A stretch of DNA of 64,000 nucleotides from Castellaniella sp040276065 (GCF_040276065.1 NZ_JBELOI010000010.1:1-64000); one strand, 5' to 3'; counted from the first letter of the stretch, positions 43,761 to 52,977 are shown. The notes: generated by a model not told the origin, from the sequence alone. Numbers and translations are program-made.

Positions 43761-45023
43761 ATGAAACACGGCAAGCAAAATACGGGCGCATCCATTTCGC
43801 GCCGTGCCATGCTGAAGTCCGGCACGGCCTTGATCGGTAGCGTGACAATTGGTTTTCCCCTGTTGGGCAAGGCCCAGTCCGACGCCATCAAGATCGGCCA
43901 TCTCACCCCCATGACAGGGTTCCTGGGCGCCCTGGGCAATTACGCCGTCATGGGCATCCAGCTCGCCACCGAGCAGATCAATGCAGGCGGCGGACTGCTC
44001 GGCCGCAAACTCGACGTTCTCTCAGAGGACTCCGTCAACCCGCAGGTCGCCTCCTCCAAGGCGCAGCGCATGATCGAGCGCGACCATGTCATGGCGCTGA
44101 TGGGCGAGATCAGCTCGGCCTCGGCCCTGGCCATCTCGCAGGTCGCCAATCGCAACAAGATCCTGTTCCTGAACACCGGCGCGCGATCCGACACGCTGCG
44201 CGGCAAGGACTGCAACCGCTACACCTTTCACATCGACATCCCGGTCACGGTGATGGTCAACGCCGCGGGCGAGGCCCTGGCTCGAGACGGCCTGATCAAG
44301 GGGAAAAAAATCTATGCCTTGACGGCCGACTATCTGTTCGGCCACGACCTGTCCACGGCGGTGCGCAAATTCGTCAAGGCGCACGACGGCACCATCATCG
44401 GCGACGAGCTGGTCGCCACGGACGTCACCGACTTCAGCCCCTACCTGCTCAAGATCCGCCAGGCCCGGCCCGACGTCGTCGCCTGCAACCTGGCGGGCAA
44501 CCAGGTGACGAACTTCGTCAAGCAATATGCCGAGTTCGGTCTGCAATATCCGATTGCGGGCTTCAACCTCAACACCGCCGACGCCTGGGCGGCCGGCCCC
44601 GGCAATCTCAGCGGCATCTGGCCGACGGTGTGGCACCACAAGCTGCAGACTCCGGGCACTCGGGCCTTCGTGGCCGAGTTCACCAAAAAATACAACAAAA
44701 TCCCCGAGAACCATGCCTGGATCGAGTACATCTCGCTCAAAATCCTCGCGCAGGCTATCTCCGAGACAAAGTCGACCGACACGGACAAGCTCATCGCCTA
44801 CCTGGAATCCGGCGCGCAGTTCGACATCCTGAAGGCGCGCAAGGCCTACTTCCGCCCATGGGATCACCAACTCATGCAAGAGGCCTATCCCTTCACGGTG
44901 ATGCCGCCCGACCAGGTCAAGGGCCCACAGGATTTCCTGGTGTTTGGCGATCCGGTCCCGGCGCCCGACCAGTCGCTCGAGGTTCTCGCGCCGTCCAAGG
45001 CGGAAAACACCTGCGTCATGTAA
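43761..45023 (+). CDS. Branched-chain-type ABC substrate-binding protein, Tat-exported (importer 2)
   Basis: A 420-residue LivJ-family binding protein. The leader carries a twin-arginine motif (SRRAMLKSG) before a hydrophobic stretch and KAQS cleavage region, so export by Tat is likely; importer 1 uses Sec. The mature part starts IKIGHLTPMTGFLGALGNYAVMG. GKDCNRYTF, a WDHQL segment and a C-terminal Cys (ENTCVM) match importer 1, so the two are paralogues. ATG 43761 follows a GGAGA site. LivH lies 82 nt downstream. Confidence 0.92.
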   Translation: MKHGKQNTGASISRRAMLKSGTALIGSVTIGFPLLGKAQSDAIKIGHLTPMTGFLGALGNYAVMGIQLATEQINAGGGLLGRKLDVLSEDSVNPQVASSKAQRMIERDHVMALMGEISSASALAISQVANRNKILFLNTGARSDTLRGKDCNRYTFHIDIPVTVMVNAAGEALARDGLIKGKKIYALTADYLFGHDLSTAVRKFVKAHDGTIIGDELVATDVTDFSPYLLKIRQARPDVVACNLAGNQVTNFVKQYAEFGLQYPIAGFNLNTADAWAAGPGNLSGIWPTVWHHKLQTPGTRAFVAEFTKKYNKIPENHAWIEYISLKILAQAISETKSTDTDKLIAYLESGAQFDILKARKAYFRPWDHQLMQEAYPFTVMPPDQVKGPQDFLVFGDPVPAPDQSLEVLAPSKAENTCVM

Positions 45024-45105
45024 CACCGGAACCGGCCGGACAGCGGGGGCCACATCCCGCCCCGACGTCCGGCCCGCAATCGCGTCCCCACCCGTCTGGA
45101 CGGAT

Positions 45106-45981
45106 ATGGAATTCATTTTCTTCATGGAACAGGCCGTCAACGGCCTGGTGCTCGGCGGCTACTATCTGCTGCTCGCCCTGGGCCTGTCCCTGATCTTCAG
45201 CGTCGGCGGCATCGTCAACCTCGCCCATGGTGCCTTCTACGCCATCGGTGCCTACGTCTCTCTGGAGGTCATGCGCCACCTGGGATTTGGCGGCAGCATC
45301 ATCGTCACGCCGGTGCTGGTGGCCCTGCTGGGCATCTTTTTCGAGCGCTTCCTGCTGCGCCGCTTCTACACGGCGGACCCCATCCTCAGCCTGCTGGTGA
45401 CCTTTGCCCTGGCGATGGTGGTCGAACAACTGATACGCATGATCTGGGGCGCCTCGCCCCTGCCCTCGACCATGCCGGCCGTGTTCAAAGGCTCGGTCGC
45501 CATCGGCGATTTCCTGTTCTCAAAGTACCGCTTGTTCATTCTGCTGGTCGTCCTGGTCGTGATGGCGGGGATCTGGCTGCTGCTGCACAAGACGCCCTTT
45601 GGCCGGGTCATCCGCGCCGGTGTGCAGAAACCCGACATGGTGGCCGCGCTGGGCATCCGCCTGCAGCCTTATATGACGGCGATCGTCATGCTGGGCGTGG
45701 GGACGGCCGCCCTCGGCGGCGTGCTGTTCGGCCCGATCGCCGTCGTGCACCCCGCCATGGGCACCGAGATCATGACCGTCGCCTTCGTGGTCGTCATCAT
45801 CGGCGGTCTGGGCAGTTTCTGGGGGGTGGTGCTGGCGGCGATGCTGGTCGGCGTGGTGCGCGGCGTCACGATCTATTTCGAGTCCGCGGCCGGCGAAGCC
45901 TCGATGTACGTCTTGATGTTCCTGGTGCTGATGTTCCGCCCGCGCGGGCTGCTCGGCAAACGCATCGAGCGCTTCGAATGA
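45106..45981 (+). CDS. LivH-type ABC permease (importer 2)
   Basis: A 291-residue permease with about eight hydrophobic segments and the motif GGIVNLAHGAFYAIGAYVSLE. It is the partner of the fused LivM-G-F protein encoded 10 nt downstream. The C-terminal RPRGLLGKRIERFE parallels the importer 1 LivH. ATG 45106 is preferred; an upstream in-frame start would add 54 residues of non-membrane sequence. Confidence 0.93.
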   Translation: MEFIFFMEQAVNGLVLGGYYLLLALGLSLIFSVGGIVNLAHGAFYAIGAYVSLEVMRHLGFGGSIIVTPVLVALLGIFFERFLLRRFYTADPILSLLVTFALAMVVEQLIRMIWGASPLPSTMPAVFKGSVAIGDFLFSKYRLFILLVVLVVMAGIWLLLHKTPFGRVIRAGVQKPDMVAALGIRLQPYMTAIVMLGVGTAALGGVLFGPIAVVHPAMGTEIMTVAFVVVIIGGLGSFWGVVLAAMLVGVVRGVTIYFESAAGEASMYVLMFLVLMFRPRGLLGKRIERFE

Positions 45982-45991
45982 GGGCGGCGGG

Positions 45992-48514
45992 ATGAACAGA
46001 AAGTACCAGCCCTTGTGGATCGGCGTTCTCTGCCTGATCCTGCTGCCGGTCGCCTTCCAGGGCATCGGCCTGACGCTCGACAGCGCAACCCTGGTGGTGA
46101 TCCTCGCCATGGCCGCCATGGGCCTGAACCTGCTGGTGGGCTACACCGGCCTGGTGTCCTTCGGGCACAGCGCCTGGTTCGGCATCGGCGGGTACGCCGC
46201 GGCGCTCGCGCAATTACACTGGTTCCCGGGCCAGATACTCATGCCGATCCTGTGCTCGATCGCCTTCACGGCGCTGGTGTCGCTGGTCACGGGCTTTCTG
46301 ATCCTGCGCCGCCGGGGCGTGTACTTCGCCCTGCTGACGCTCGCGCTGTGCGCCCTGACTTTCGCCATCGCCTTTCGCTGGACCAGCGTGACCGGCGGCG
46401 AGGGGGGCCTGGGCGGCCTGCAACGCGGGGCGATCGGCCCGATCGACCTGGACGACTACGTCGCGTACTACATCCTCACGGCGGCGGTGGCCACGCTGGT
46501 GCTGTACGCGCTGCTGCGCATCACGCGCTCACCTTTCGGCCACGTGCTGGTGGCGATCCGCGAAAATCAACTGCGCGCGACCTTCCAGGGCTACGGCACC
46601 GGCTACTACAAGCTGGTCGCCTTCGTCCTGTCGGCCTGCATCACGGGGCTGGCGGGCGCCCTGTTGGTGTTTCTCCACCACCTGGCGGCGGCCGAATCCA
46701 CCACCGTGGCCTTCTCGGGCGAGATGCTCGCCATGGTGGTGATCGGCGGCATGCACAGCCTGCTGGGACCCGCCCTGGGCGCGCTGTTCTACCTGCTGTT
46801 CCGAGAGCTGTTCTCGATCTACACCGACAACTGGCTGCTGTGGTTCGGCCTGATCTTCATGGCCTTCGTGCTGTTCTCGCCGGACGGCCTGACCGGCATC
46901 TGGGCGCGGATACGCCAGCACATCCGTCCGGCGGCCATCGACAGCGCCGCGATGAGCAAGCGCAAAATCCACGAGGGCCTGCCCCTGCCCGGGTTCCTGC
47001 GCCCCAAGGCCGCCAAAGGCGAGGTCCTGCAAGCCCGCGACCTGCATCTGAGCTTTGGTGGCATCCACGCGGTGCGCAATGTCAGCCTCACGGTGCGCGC
47101 CGGCGAGATCCACGCCCTGATCGGGCCAAACGGCGCCGGCAAGACCTCCACCTTCAATCTGATTTCCGGCATGTTCACCTCGACGTCGGGCCGCATCCTC
47201 CTGCATGGCGAGGAAATCCAGCGGCTGCACGCCAAGGACATCTGCCAGATGGGTCTGGCGCGCTCCTTTCAGATCACCAGTCTATTCAAGGGCCTGACGA
47301 TCCACGAGAACCTGCGCCTGTCGCTGCAGGCACGCCACCCCGGCCGCTTCAACCTCTGGCGCGACACCGAGGACGACGCCCAGGTGCGCGCCGAGACGGC
47401 GGAGCTCATGAAATTCCTGGGACTCGAGGGCATGGAAAACGTCATGGGCGACCAACTGTCGTATGGCGGCCAGCGTTTGGTGGACCTGGGCATCGCCCTG
47501 GGATCCAAGCCGCGCGTCCTCCTCCTGGACGAGCCGCTGGCGGGCCTGGCGGCCGCCGAGCGCGAACGGGTCTCGCGCCTGATCCAGACCATCGCCGACA
47601 ATATCCCGGTGCTGATCGTCGAGCACGACATTGACCGAGTGCTGTCGTTCTCGCACCAGGTCACGGTGATGAACCAGGGCGAAGTCCTGGTGACCGGCGA
47701 TCCCGAGACCATCCGTCAGGACCGCCGGGTGCAGGAAATCTACACCGGCACCGGCACGCCGCCGGTCACCGGCCGCTCGGCCACGCCGACGGCCGAACGC
47801 CCCCTGCTGCTGCGCTTCGACCAGGTCGACGCCTACTACGGCAAGAGCCACATCCTGGACAAAGCGAGCCTGGAGATCCGGCAAGGCGAGATCGTCGCCC
47901 TGCTGGGCCGCAACGGCGCCGGGAAATCGACGCTGCTCAAGACACTGATCGGCCTGGTGCCCCCCGCCGGCGGCACGATCGAATTCTCGGCCCGCAGCGT
48001 CGCTGGCCTGGGCGCGCCGGACATCGCGCGCATGGGCATCGGCTACGTCCCCCAGGGGCGCGGACTGTTCGCGGGCATGACCGTCGCGGAAAACCTCGCG
48101 CTCGGGCGCCAGGCTCGACCCACCGACGGCCGCTCGGGCATCGTCTGGGACGAGGCCCGGATTTTCGAGTATTTCCCCCGCATCAAGGAACGCATGACCG
48201 TCGAGGCGGACTATCTCTCGGGTGGCGAACAGCAGATGGTGGCCGTGGCCCGCGCGCTATCGGGCAACGTGCGGCTCTTGCTGCTCGACGAGCCTTTCGA
48301 GGGCCTGGCGCCCGCCGTGGTGCAAGAGCTCTTCACCGTGTTCGATCGCCTGCGCGAGCACATCTCGATCCTCATCGTCGAACATAATCTGGATCTGGTG
48401 CTGGCCCTGGCCGACCGCGTCTATGCGCTCGAGCGCGGTTCGGTGTTCCACGAGGGTCCCGCCCAACCGCTACTCACCGACCTGGATTACAGGAAACAGA
48501 TACTCTGGCTCTGA
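45992..48514 (+). CDS. LivM-LivG-LivF triple fusion: permease plus two ATPases (importer 2)
   Basis: An 840-residue chain with the same order as the importer 1 fusion. Residues 1-315 are the LivM permease (LVGYTGLVSFGHSAWFGIGGY). A LivG domain follows with GPNGAGKTS at about 379, LSYGGQRLVDLG and LLLDEPLAGLA. The LivF domain has GRNGAGKST at about 640, LSGGEQQMVAVARAL and LLDEPFEGLAP. The first ABC signature is LSYGG rather than the strict LSGGQ, which is usual for LivG. No internal stop or frameshift is seen. Confidence 0.93.
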   Translation: MNRKYQPLWIGVLCLILLPVAFQGIGLTLDSATLVVILAMAAMGLNLLVGYTGLVSFGHSAWFGIGGYAAALAQLHWFPGQILMPILCSIAFTALVSLVTGFLILRRRGVYFALLTLALCALTFAIAFRWTSVTGGEGGLGGLQRGAIGPIDLDDYVAYYILTAAVATLVLYALLRITRSPFGHVLVAIRENQLRATFQGYGTGYYKLVAFVLSACITGLAGALLVFLHHLAAAESTTVAFSGEMLAMVVIGGMHSLLGPALGALFYLLFRELFSIYTDNWLLWFGLIFMAFVLFSPDGLTGIWARIRQHIRPAAIDSAAMSKRKIHEGLPLPGFLRPKAAKGEVLQARDLHLSFGGIHAVRNVSLTVRAGEIHALIGPNGAGKTSTFNLISGMFTSTSGRILLHGEEIQRLHAKDICQMGLARSFQITSLFKGLTIHENLRLSLQARHPGRFNLWRDTEDDAQVRAETAELMKFLGLEGMENVMGDQLSYGGQRLVDLGIALGSKPRVLLLDEPLAGLAAAERERVSRLIQTIADNIPVLIVEHDIDRVLSFSHQVTVMNQGEVLVTGDPETIRQDRRVQEIYTGTGTPPVTGRSATPTAERPLLLRFDQVDAYYGKSHILDKASLEIRQGEIVALLGRNGAGKSTLLKTLIGLVPPAGGTIEFSARSVAGLGAPDIARMGIGYVPQGRGLFAGMTVAENLALGRQARPTDGRSGIVWDEARIFEYFPRIKERMTVEADYLSGGEQQMVAVARALSGNVRLLLLDEPFEGLAPAVVQELFTVFDRLREHISILIVEHNLDLVLALADRVYALERGSVFHEGPAQPLLTDLDYRKQILWL

Positions 48515-48600
48515 GCCGAGGCCCTCGCAGGCTCGACGGCGCAGCGCCGGGGCCTGGCAACAGCCCCAACAACCCTTCGATCAACCTCTGAGGATTTCCC

Positions 48601-49323
48601 ATGAGCAATAAGACAGCCCTCGTGTTCGGTGGTTCGCGCGGCATCGGCGCGGCCTGCGTACAAGCCCTCGCCGAGGACGGCTTCGACGTCGCCTACACCT
48701 ACATCTCCGGCCCCGGAGACATCCCCGAGCGCATCGGCGCGGCGCGCTGTGCGGCGTATGCCGCCGATGTCCAGGACGAGGATCAGGTCGCCCGGGTCTT
48801 TGCCGACGTGGCGCGCGACTTCGGCGACGCGCCCGCCTGCGTGGTCGCCAACGCCGGCATCAACGTCCCCCCCAGTCCCCTTGCGCAATTCGGCACGGCG
48901 GATTTTCGCCGGCTGGTCGAGGTGAATATCGTCGGCGCGTTCAACGTACTGCGCGAGGCCGCCCGCAACGTCAAGGACGGCGGCACCATCATCGCCCTGA
49001 CGACCTCGCTGGTGCGCCACGCCGCGCCGGGGATCGGCCCCTACAGCGCGACCAAGGCGGCCGTCGAGTGCCTGGTGCGTTCGCTGGCCAAAGAGGTGGC
49101 CGCGCGCGGCGTGCACGTAAACGCCGTGGCTCCGGGGCCGGTGGATACGGATTTGTTCCGCGCCGGCAAAAGCCCCGAGGCCATCCAGCGCTCGGCGGCG
49201 ATGAGCCCTTTCAACCGCGTGGCCGAGCCTGCCGAGATCGCGGCCGTGGTCCGCTTCCTCGCCTCGGGCAAGGCCTCGTGGGTGCATGGGCAGGTGATTC
49301 AACCCAACGGCGGACTGATCTAA
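48601..49323 (+). CDS. Short-chain dehydrogenase/reductase
   Basis: A 240-residue classical SDR. The cofactor motif is GGSRGIGAACV (the usual TGxxxGIG with the first Thr replaced), NAGIN is present, and the catalytic Ser and YSATK lie at about 140-156. APGPVDTDLF follows. It oxidises a hydroxyl or reduces a ketone with NAD(P). It lies 86 nt after the importer 2 fusion in the same direction and is probably the last gene of the LysR-controlled region. Confidence 0.9.
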   Translation: MSNKTALVFGGSRGIGAACVQALAEDGFDVAYTYISGPGDIPERIGAARCAAYAADVQDEDQVARVFADVARDFGDAPACVVANAGINVPPSPLAQFGTADFRRLVEVNIVGAFNVLREAARNVKDGGTIIALTTSLVRHAAPGIGPYSATKAAVECLVRSLAKEVAARGVHVNAVAPGPVDTDLFRAGKSPEAIQRSAAMSPFNRVAEPAEIAAVVRFLASGKASWVHGQVIQPNGGLI

Positions 49324-49389
49324 GGGACGCTCGGCGCGGGGGCTGCGTCCCACCACCGCGCAAACCCGGGCCCGCGAGGGCCTGGATGA

Positions 49390-50544
49390 TCAATCACTGG
49401 CGGCCGGCCGTCCCGCGCGCCTGTCCAGAGAGCTCTTGAGCAGAGCCGCCGAGCGGAACACCCCATGGGCGAACTTTCCATAGGGCATGGTGAGGAAGAA
49501 CGCCATGACCGCGCCCAAGTGCAGGGCCAGCCACAAGCCCATCGCCCCAGTATCGCGCCATATGAGCAAGGCCAGGCCGGTCGCGCTCACCCACATCAAC
49601 AGCGCAATGAAACCCCGATCCATGGGCTGCTGGGCCACTACGGCGTGTTCGGGATGACGCCGAAGATTCAGCCACAGCAGGCCGGCGGGGCCGATCAGCA
49701 AGCCAATACCACCCACGATGCCGAAGAGCACCGGCACACTGATCACCGGATAGGGGGCCTGATAGTCCAACAGGTAGTGATAGAGGGTCGCCACCGAGGT
49801 GGCGATGAAACAGCATACGAAGCCGTAGAACGTCAGGTGGTGGAACACCCGGCGCCTGAGCGTGTAGCGATCGTCCTCGTCGTTGCAGCCCTCGCCGTGG
49901 CCGCCGTCGAGGTACTTGAGCGTCAAGGCCTTGCCCGCGGCATCCAGTCCGGCCGCCCCCATGGCGCCGGGAGCCACGGAAGGCGACAACATGCGCCAGA
50001 ACGAGGCGACCCCCAAGCCCAGGGCCACGATCGCGTACAGAAACGCCGTGCCGAACATCAGCACCAGGGTGTTGTGCGGAAAGATCGCGTAGAAATTCCC
50101 CGCCAGCGGCGCGTGCAGCCAGGACCCTTGGTTGATGATCAGCACCAGGACAAGAAACAGCGCCAGGCCACCCGCGCTCGCCAGGGCCGTCGTCAGCCCC
50201 GCCCGCTGGTACAAGCGGCCCAGCGCCGGTGGCCAGGCGAACTCGGCATAGGTCAGCGGGCGCACCGCCGCCAGCGCGCGCGGCACATTGACGGCGAACT
50301 CGTGGGGCGCGGCGTATTGGCAGGAATGCAGGCAGGCGCCGCAATTGTGGCAGACATTGGCCAGGTAATGGATATCGGCCTTGTTGAATTCCAGCAGGCG
50401 CGTCATGGCCGGGAACACCGCGCAAAATCCTTCGCAATAGCGGCAGGCGTTGCAGATGGTCATGACGCGATCGACTTCGGCCTCCTCGGGAGACAGCAGC
50501 AGAGTGGACACCGCGTCCTGGGTGAGGGCTTGCAGGGTCTGCAT
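49390..50544 (-). CDS. tcuB: Tricarballylate utilisation protein B (iron-sulfur membrane electron carrier)
   Basis: A 384-residue protein of the TcuB/CitB family that re-oxidises the flavin of TcuA and passes electrons to the quinone pool. Two 4Fe-4S sites are visible: Cys31, 34, 37 and 41 (CNACRYCEGFC) and Cys65, 68, 71 and 75 (CHNCGACLHSC). About six membrane helices follow from residue 105 with several conserved histidines, suggesting haem b. It follows tcuA by 15 nt. It is convergent with the SDR gene. Confidence 0.9.
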   Translation of the reverse strand: MQTLQALTQDAVSTLLLSPEEAEVDRVMTICNACRYCEGFCAVFPAMTRLLEFNKADIHYLANVCHNCGACLHSCQYAAPHEFAVNVPRALAAVRPLTYAEFAWPPALGRLYQRAGLTTALASAGGLALFLVLVLIINQGSWLHAPLAGNFYAIFPHNTLVLMFGTAFLYAIVALGLGVASFWRMLSPSVAPGAMGAAGLDAAGKALTLKYLDGGHGEGCNDEDDRYTLRRRVFHHLTFYGFVCCFIATSVATLYHYLLDYQAPYPVISVPVLFGIVGGIGLLIGPAGLLWLNLRRHPEHAVVAQQPMDRGFIALLMWVSATGLALLIWRDTGAMGLWLALHLGAVMAFFLTMPYGKFAHGVFRSAALLKSSLDRRAGRPAASD

Positions 50545-50559
50545 CCGGATTCCTCGTGG

Positions 50560-51963
50560 CTATGCAATGGCGGGGGCGGGCTGCCGCAAGGCGGCCGCGG
50601 CGGCCTGGACACCGGCGATGCGGCCGAAGGCCGTGCCGATGCTCATGCCCACCCCGGCGGTGTAGCCCTGCCCCAGGATGTTGCCGGCCATGACTTCGCC
50701 GGCCGCAAACAGGTTGTCACTGGGCTGGCCGCCGAAATGCACGGCGGCTTGGGCGTCGATCCGCACCCCCAGATACGTAAAAGTGATGCCCGGGCGCAGC
50801 GCATACGCGTAGTAGGGCGGCGTGTCCAGGGGCCGCGCCCAGTGGGTCTTGGGCGGGACGAGGCCCTCGGTATGACAGTCGTCCAAAACCTCGTGATCGA
50901 AATGCCCGCCCCGGCACGCCGCGTTGTAGTCCGACACCGTGCGCACGAAGGCGGCCTCGTCCAGGCCCACATGCCGGGCGAGCGCCTCGATGGTGTCGGC
51001 GCGCTCGCCCTTGAACACCGGAGGCATGAAGCGCCCCACCGCCTTGGAGTCGATGATGGAATAGCCGATCTGGCCGGGCTGCTGGGCCACCAGGCGCCCC
51101 CAGATGGCATAGCGCTTGGGCCAGAAATCCTCGCCCTCGTCATAGAAACGCTGTGCCCCGCGATTGACCACGATGCCCAGCGATACGCAATCGATCCGCG
51201 TGCAGATCCCGCCGTCGTACAGCGGCGCGCGCGCGTCGATCGCCACCGAGTGAAACTGCGTCGGATCGCCGATCCGGTCCGCGCCCTTGTCCAGCAGGTC
51301 GCGCAGCAGGACGCCTCGGTTGTAGCGCGTGCCGCGGATCAGGAAATTTTCGGCGGGCCATTCCCCCGCTTCGTTGCGACCCCAGGCCTCGCGCAACCAT
51401 TCGCGATTGGACTCGAACCCGCCCGAGGCGACGACACAGGCGCGCGCCTCGATGCGCTCGTCGCCCAGCCAGGCGGCGCGGAAACGGCCATCCTCGAGCT
51501 CCAGCCGATCCACCGTCGCATCGTAGCGGATGCGCACGCCCAGCGACTCGGCGCTGCGATAGTAGGCGTTGATCAGGGCCTTGCCCCCGCCCATGAAGAA
51601 TGCGTTGGTGCGCGCCATCTGCAGCGTGCCCGACAGGGACGGCTGGAACCGCACCCCGTGGCGGCGCATCCAGCCGCGACAGTTCGACGAGGCGCGAATC
51701 GCGATGCGCGCGAGTTCTTCGTTGGTGCGCCCGCCCGTAACCTTGAGCAGGTCCTGCCAAAATTCTTCTTCGGGATAGGCGCCCACCAGCACATCCTGAG
51801 GCGCATCATGCATGCAGCGCAGATTGCGCGTATGCATGGAATTTCCGCCGCGCCACGCGCGAGGCGCGGATTCCAGGACCAGCACCTTGGCGCCGGCCTC
51901 GCGCGCCATCAGCGCCGCACACAAGGCGGCGTTTCCGCCGCCGATGACCAGGACATCGAGCAT
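50560..51963 (-). CDS. tcuA: FAD-dependent tricarballylate dehydrogenase
   Basis: A 467-residue flavoprotein of the TcuA family, which oxidises tricarballylate to cis-aconitate for the TCA cycle. FAD contacts are VLVIGGGNAALCAALMAREAG at the N-terminus and LFAAGEVMAGNILGQGYTAGVG at the C-terminus. ATG 51963 is used; a TTG three codons earlier is possible. TcuB follows directly. No TcuC-type citrate/tricarballylate permease is next to it, so uptake depends on a gene elsewhere or the substrate differs. Confidence 0.88.
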   Translation of the reverse strand: MLDVLVIGGGNAALCAALMAREAGAKVLVLESAPRAWRGGNSMHTRNLRCMHDAPQDVLVGAYPEEEFWQDLLKVTGGRTNEELARIAIRASSNCRGWMRRHGVRFQPSLSGTLQMARTNAFFMGGGKALINAYYRSAESLGVRIRYDATVDRLELEDGRFRAAWLGDERIEARACVVASGGFESNREWLREAWGRNEAGEWPAENFLIRGTRYNRGVLLRDLLDKGADRIGDPTQFHSVAIDARAPLYDGGICTRIDCVSLGIVVNRGAQRFYDEGEDFWPKRYAIWGRLVAQQPGQIGYSIIDSKAVGRFMPPVFKGERADTIEALARHVGLDEAAFVRTVSDYNAACRGGHFDHEVLDDCHTEGLVPPKTHWARPLDTPPYYAYALRPGITFTYLGVRIDAQAAVHFGGQPSDNLFAAGEVMAGNILGQGYTAGVGMSIGTAFGRIAGVQAAAAALRQPAPAIA

Positions 51964-51974
51964 GATCCGCAAAT

Positions 51975-51993
51975 CAAGGGTTGTACACCCTTG
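51975..51993. promoter_or_regulatory. Dyad in the tcuA leader
   Basis: CAAGGGTTGTACACCCTTG has 7-bp inverted arms (CAAGGGT/ACCCTTG) around TGTAC. It ends 12 nt before the tcuA start codon, in the position of a repressor or activator-proximal site or a small leader hairpin. Confidence 0.45.
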
Positions 51994-52046
51994 AGAGCAT
52001 AGATGGGGCCGCCGGAGCGCGCTAGGTGGCTGAACGGCAATCCCTG

Positions 52047-52061
52047 TTCACGAATCGTGAA
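52047..52061. promoter_or_regulatory. Palindromic LysR-type operator upstream of tcuA
   Basis: TTCACGAATCGTGAA is a perfect palindrome around a central A and contains the T-N11-A spacing. It overlaps the stop of the LysR gene and lies 84-98 nt before the tcuA ATG, a usual place for a LysR recognition site. Confidence 0.6.
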
Positions 52062-52977
52062 GGCTATGCGCACCCACCCATTGCCCGCCACCGGCCAGCG
52101 CGAGCGCCACGTCGCGCATCACCACGCGGGCCGCCAGGCCGGCGGGCGAGAGCTCGTCGTCCGACAGGCTGACCAGCAGGTTGCGGCGCACCAGGCCCGG
52201 ATCCGAGATCTGCGCCATCACCAGGTCGTGCGCCGCCATGCGGGTGACGGCCGCACCCGGCTGTATCGTCGCCACCAGGCCCGCGGCCACCGCGTCCATC
52301 AGCATCGCCAGGGAATCGATCTCCATCGCGACATCCAGCCGCACGGCTTGCCTGCGGACCGCCGAGGCGAGGACGCTGCGCAGGCCGTGCATGTGCGTCG
52401 GCATGGCCAGCGGCAGGCCCGCCAGGCTCGCCAGGCGCACGGTCTTGCGCCTCGGAAAACCCTTGAATCCGCGGGCCGCGATCACGTAGAGACATTCCTC
52501 GAGCAAGGGCAGCACCGACCATTTGCGGCCCGCATCATCGTTGAACAACACCGCCAGGTCGAGCTGGCGCGCATTGAGCATGGCCCCCAGGTGACCGGAC
52601 AAGGACTCGACCAGGTGCAGACGCACGTCCGGATAGCGCTCGCGCATCGCCAGGATCAGGGGCAGCCCAAAGACGGCTGCCGTGGTGGGTGCCAGACCGA
52701 CGCTGACGTGGCCCGAGAGGCGCGCCTGCTTGGCGGACCGCGCCGCCTCGTCGATATTGCGCAAGGCAAGCTGAGCCTGTCGAAAGAACGCGATGCCGGC
52801 ATCGGTGGGAATGATGCCCGTCGCCGTGCGCTGCAACAGACGGGTCGAGAGCTCGGACTCGAGGCGGCTGATCTGCTGGCTGAGGGCCGAAGTGACGACC
52901 CCGAGCTTGCGCGCGGCCTTGCCCATGCTGCCCTGCTCGACCGCACACACAAAGTAGCGCAATTGGCGGATTTCCAT
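52048..52977 (-). CDS. tcuR: LysR-family regulator of the tcu genes
   Basis: A 309-residue LysR protein. The helix-turn-helix lies in residues 1-60 (MEIRQLRYFVCAVEQGSMGKAARKLGVVTSALSQQISRLE), with the effector domain from about 92. It is transcribed in the same direction as tcuA-tcuB with 84 nt between. The tcuR-tcuA-tcuB order matches known tricarballylate loci. The name is inferred from position and not from an effector-specific signature. Confidence 0.8.
   Translation of the reverse strand: MEIRQLRYFVCAVEQGSMGKAARKLGVVTSALSQQISRLESELSTRLLQRTATGIIPTDAGIAFFRQAQLALRNIDEAARSAKQARLSGHVSVGLAPTTAAVFGLPLILAMRERYPDVRLHLVESLSGHLGAMLNARQLDLAVLFNDDAGRKWSVLPLLEECLYVIAARGFKGFPRRKTVRLASLAGLPLAMPTHMHGLRSVLASAVRRQAVRLDVAMEIDSLAMLMDAVAAGLVATIQPGAAVTRMAAHDLVMAQISDPGLVRRNLLVSLSDDELSPAGLAARVVMRDVALALAGGGQWVGAHSLHDS

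Noticed and set aside
49465..52002. 845-codon plus-strand frame opposite tcuB/tcuA
   Set aside because: An antisense artefact of GC-rich third positions; tcuB and tcuA are clear on the minus strand.
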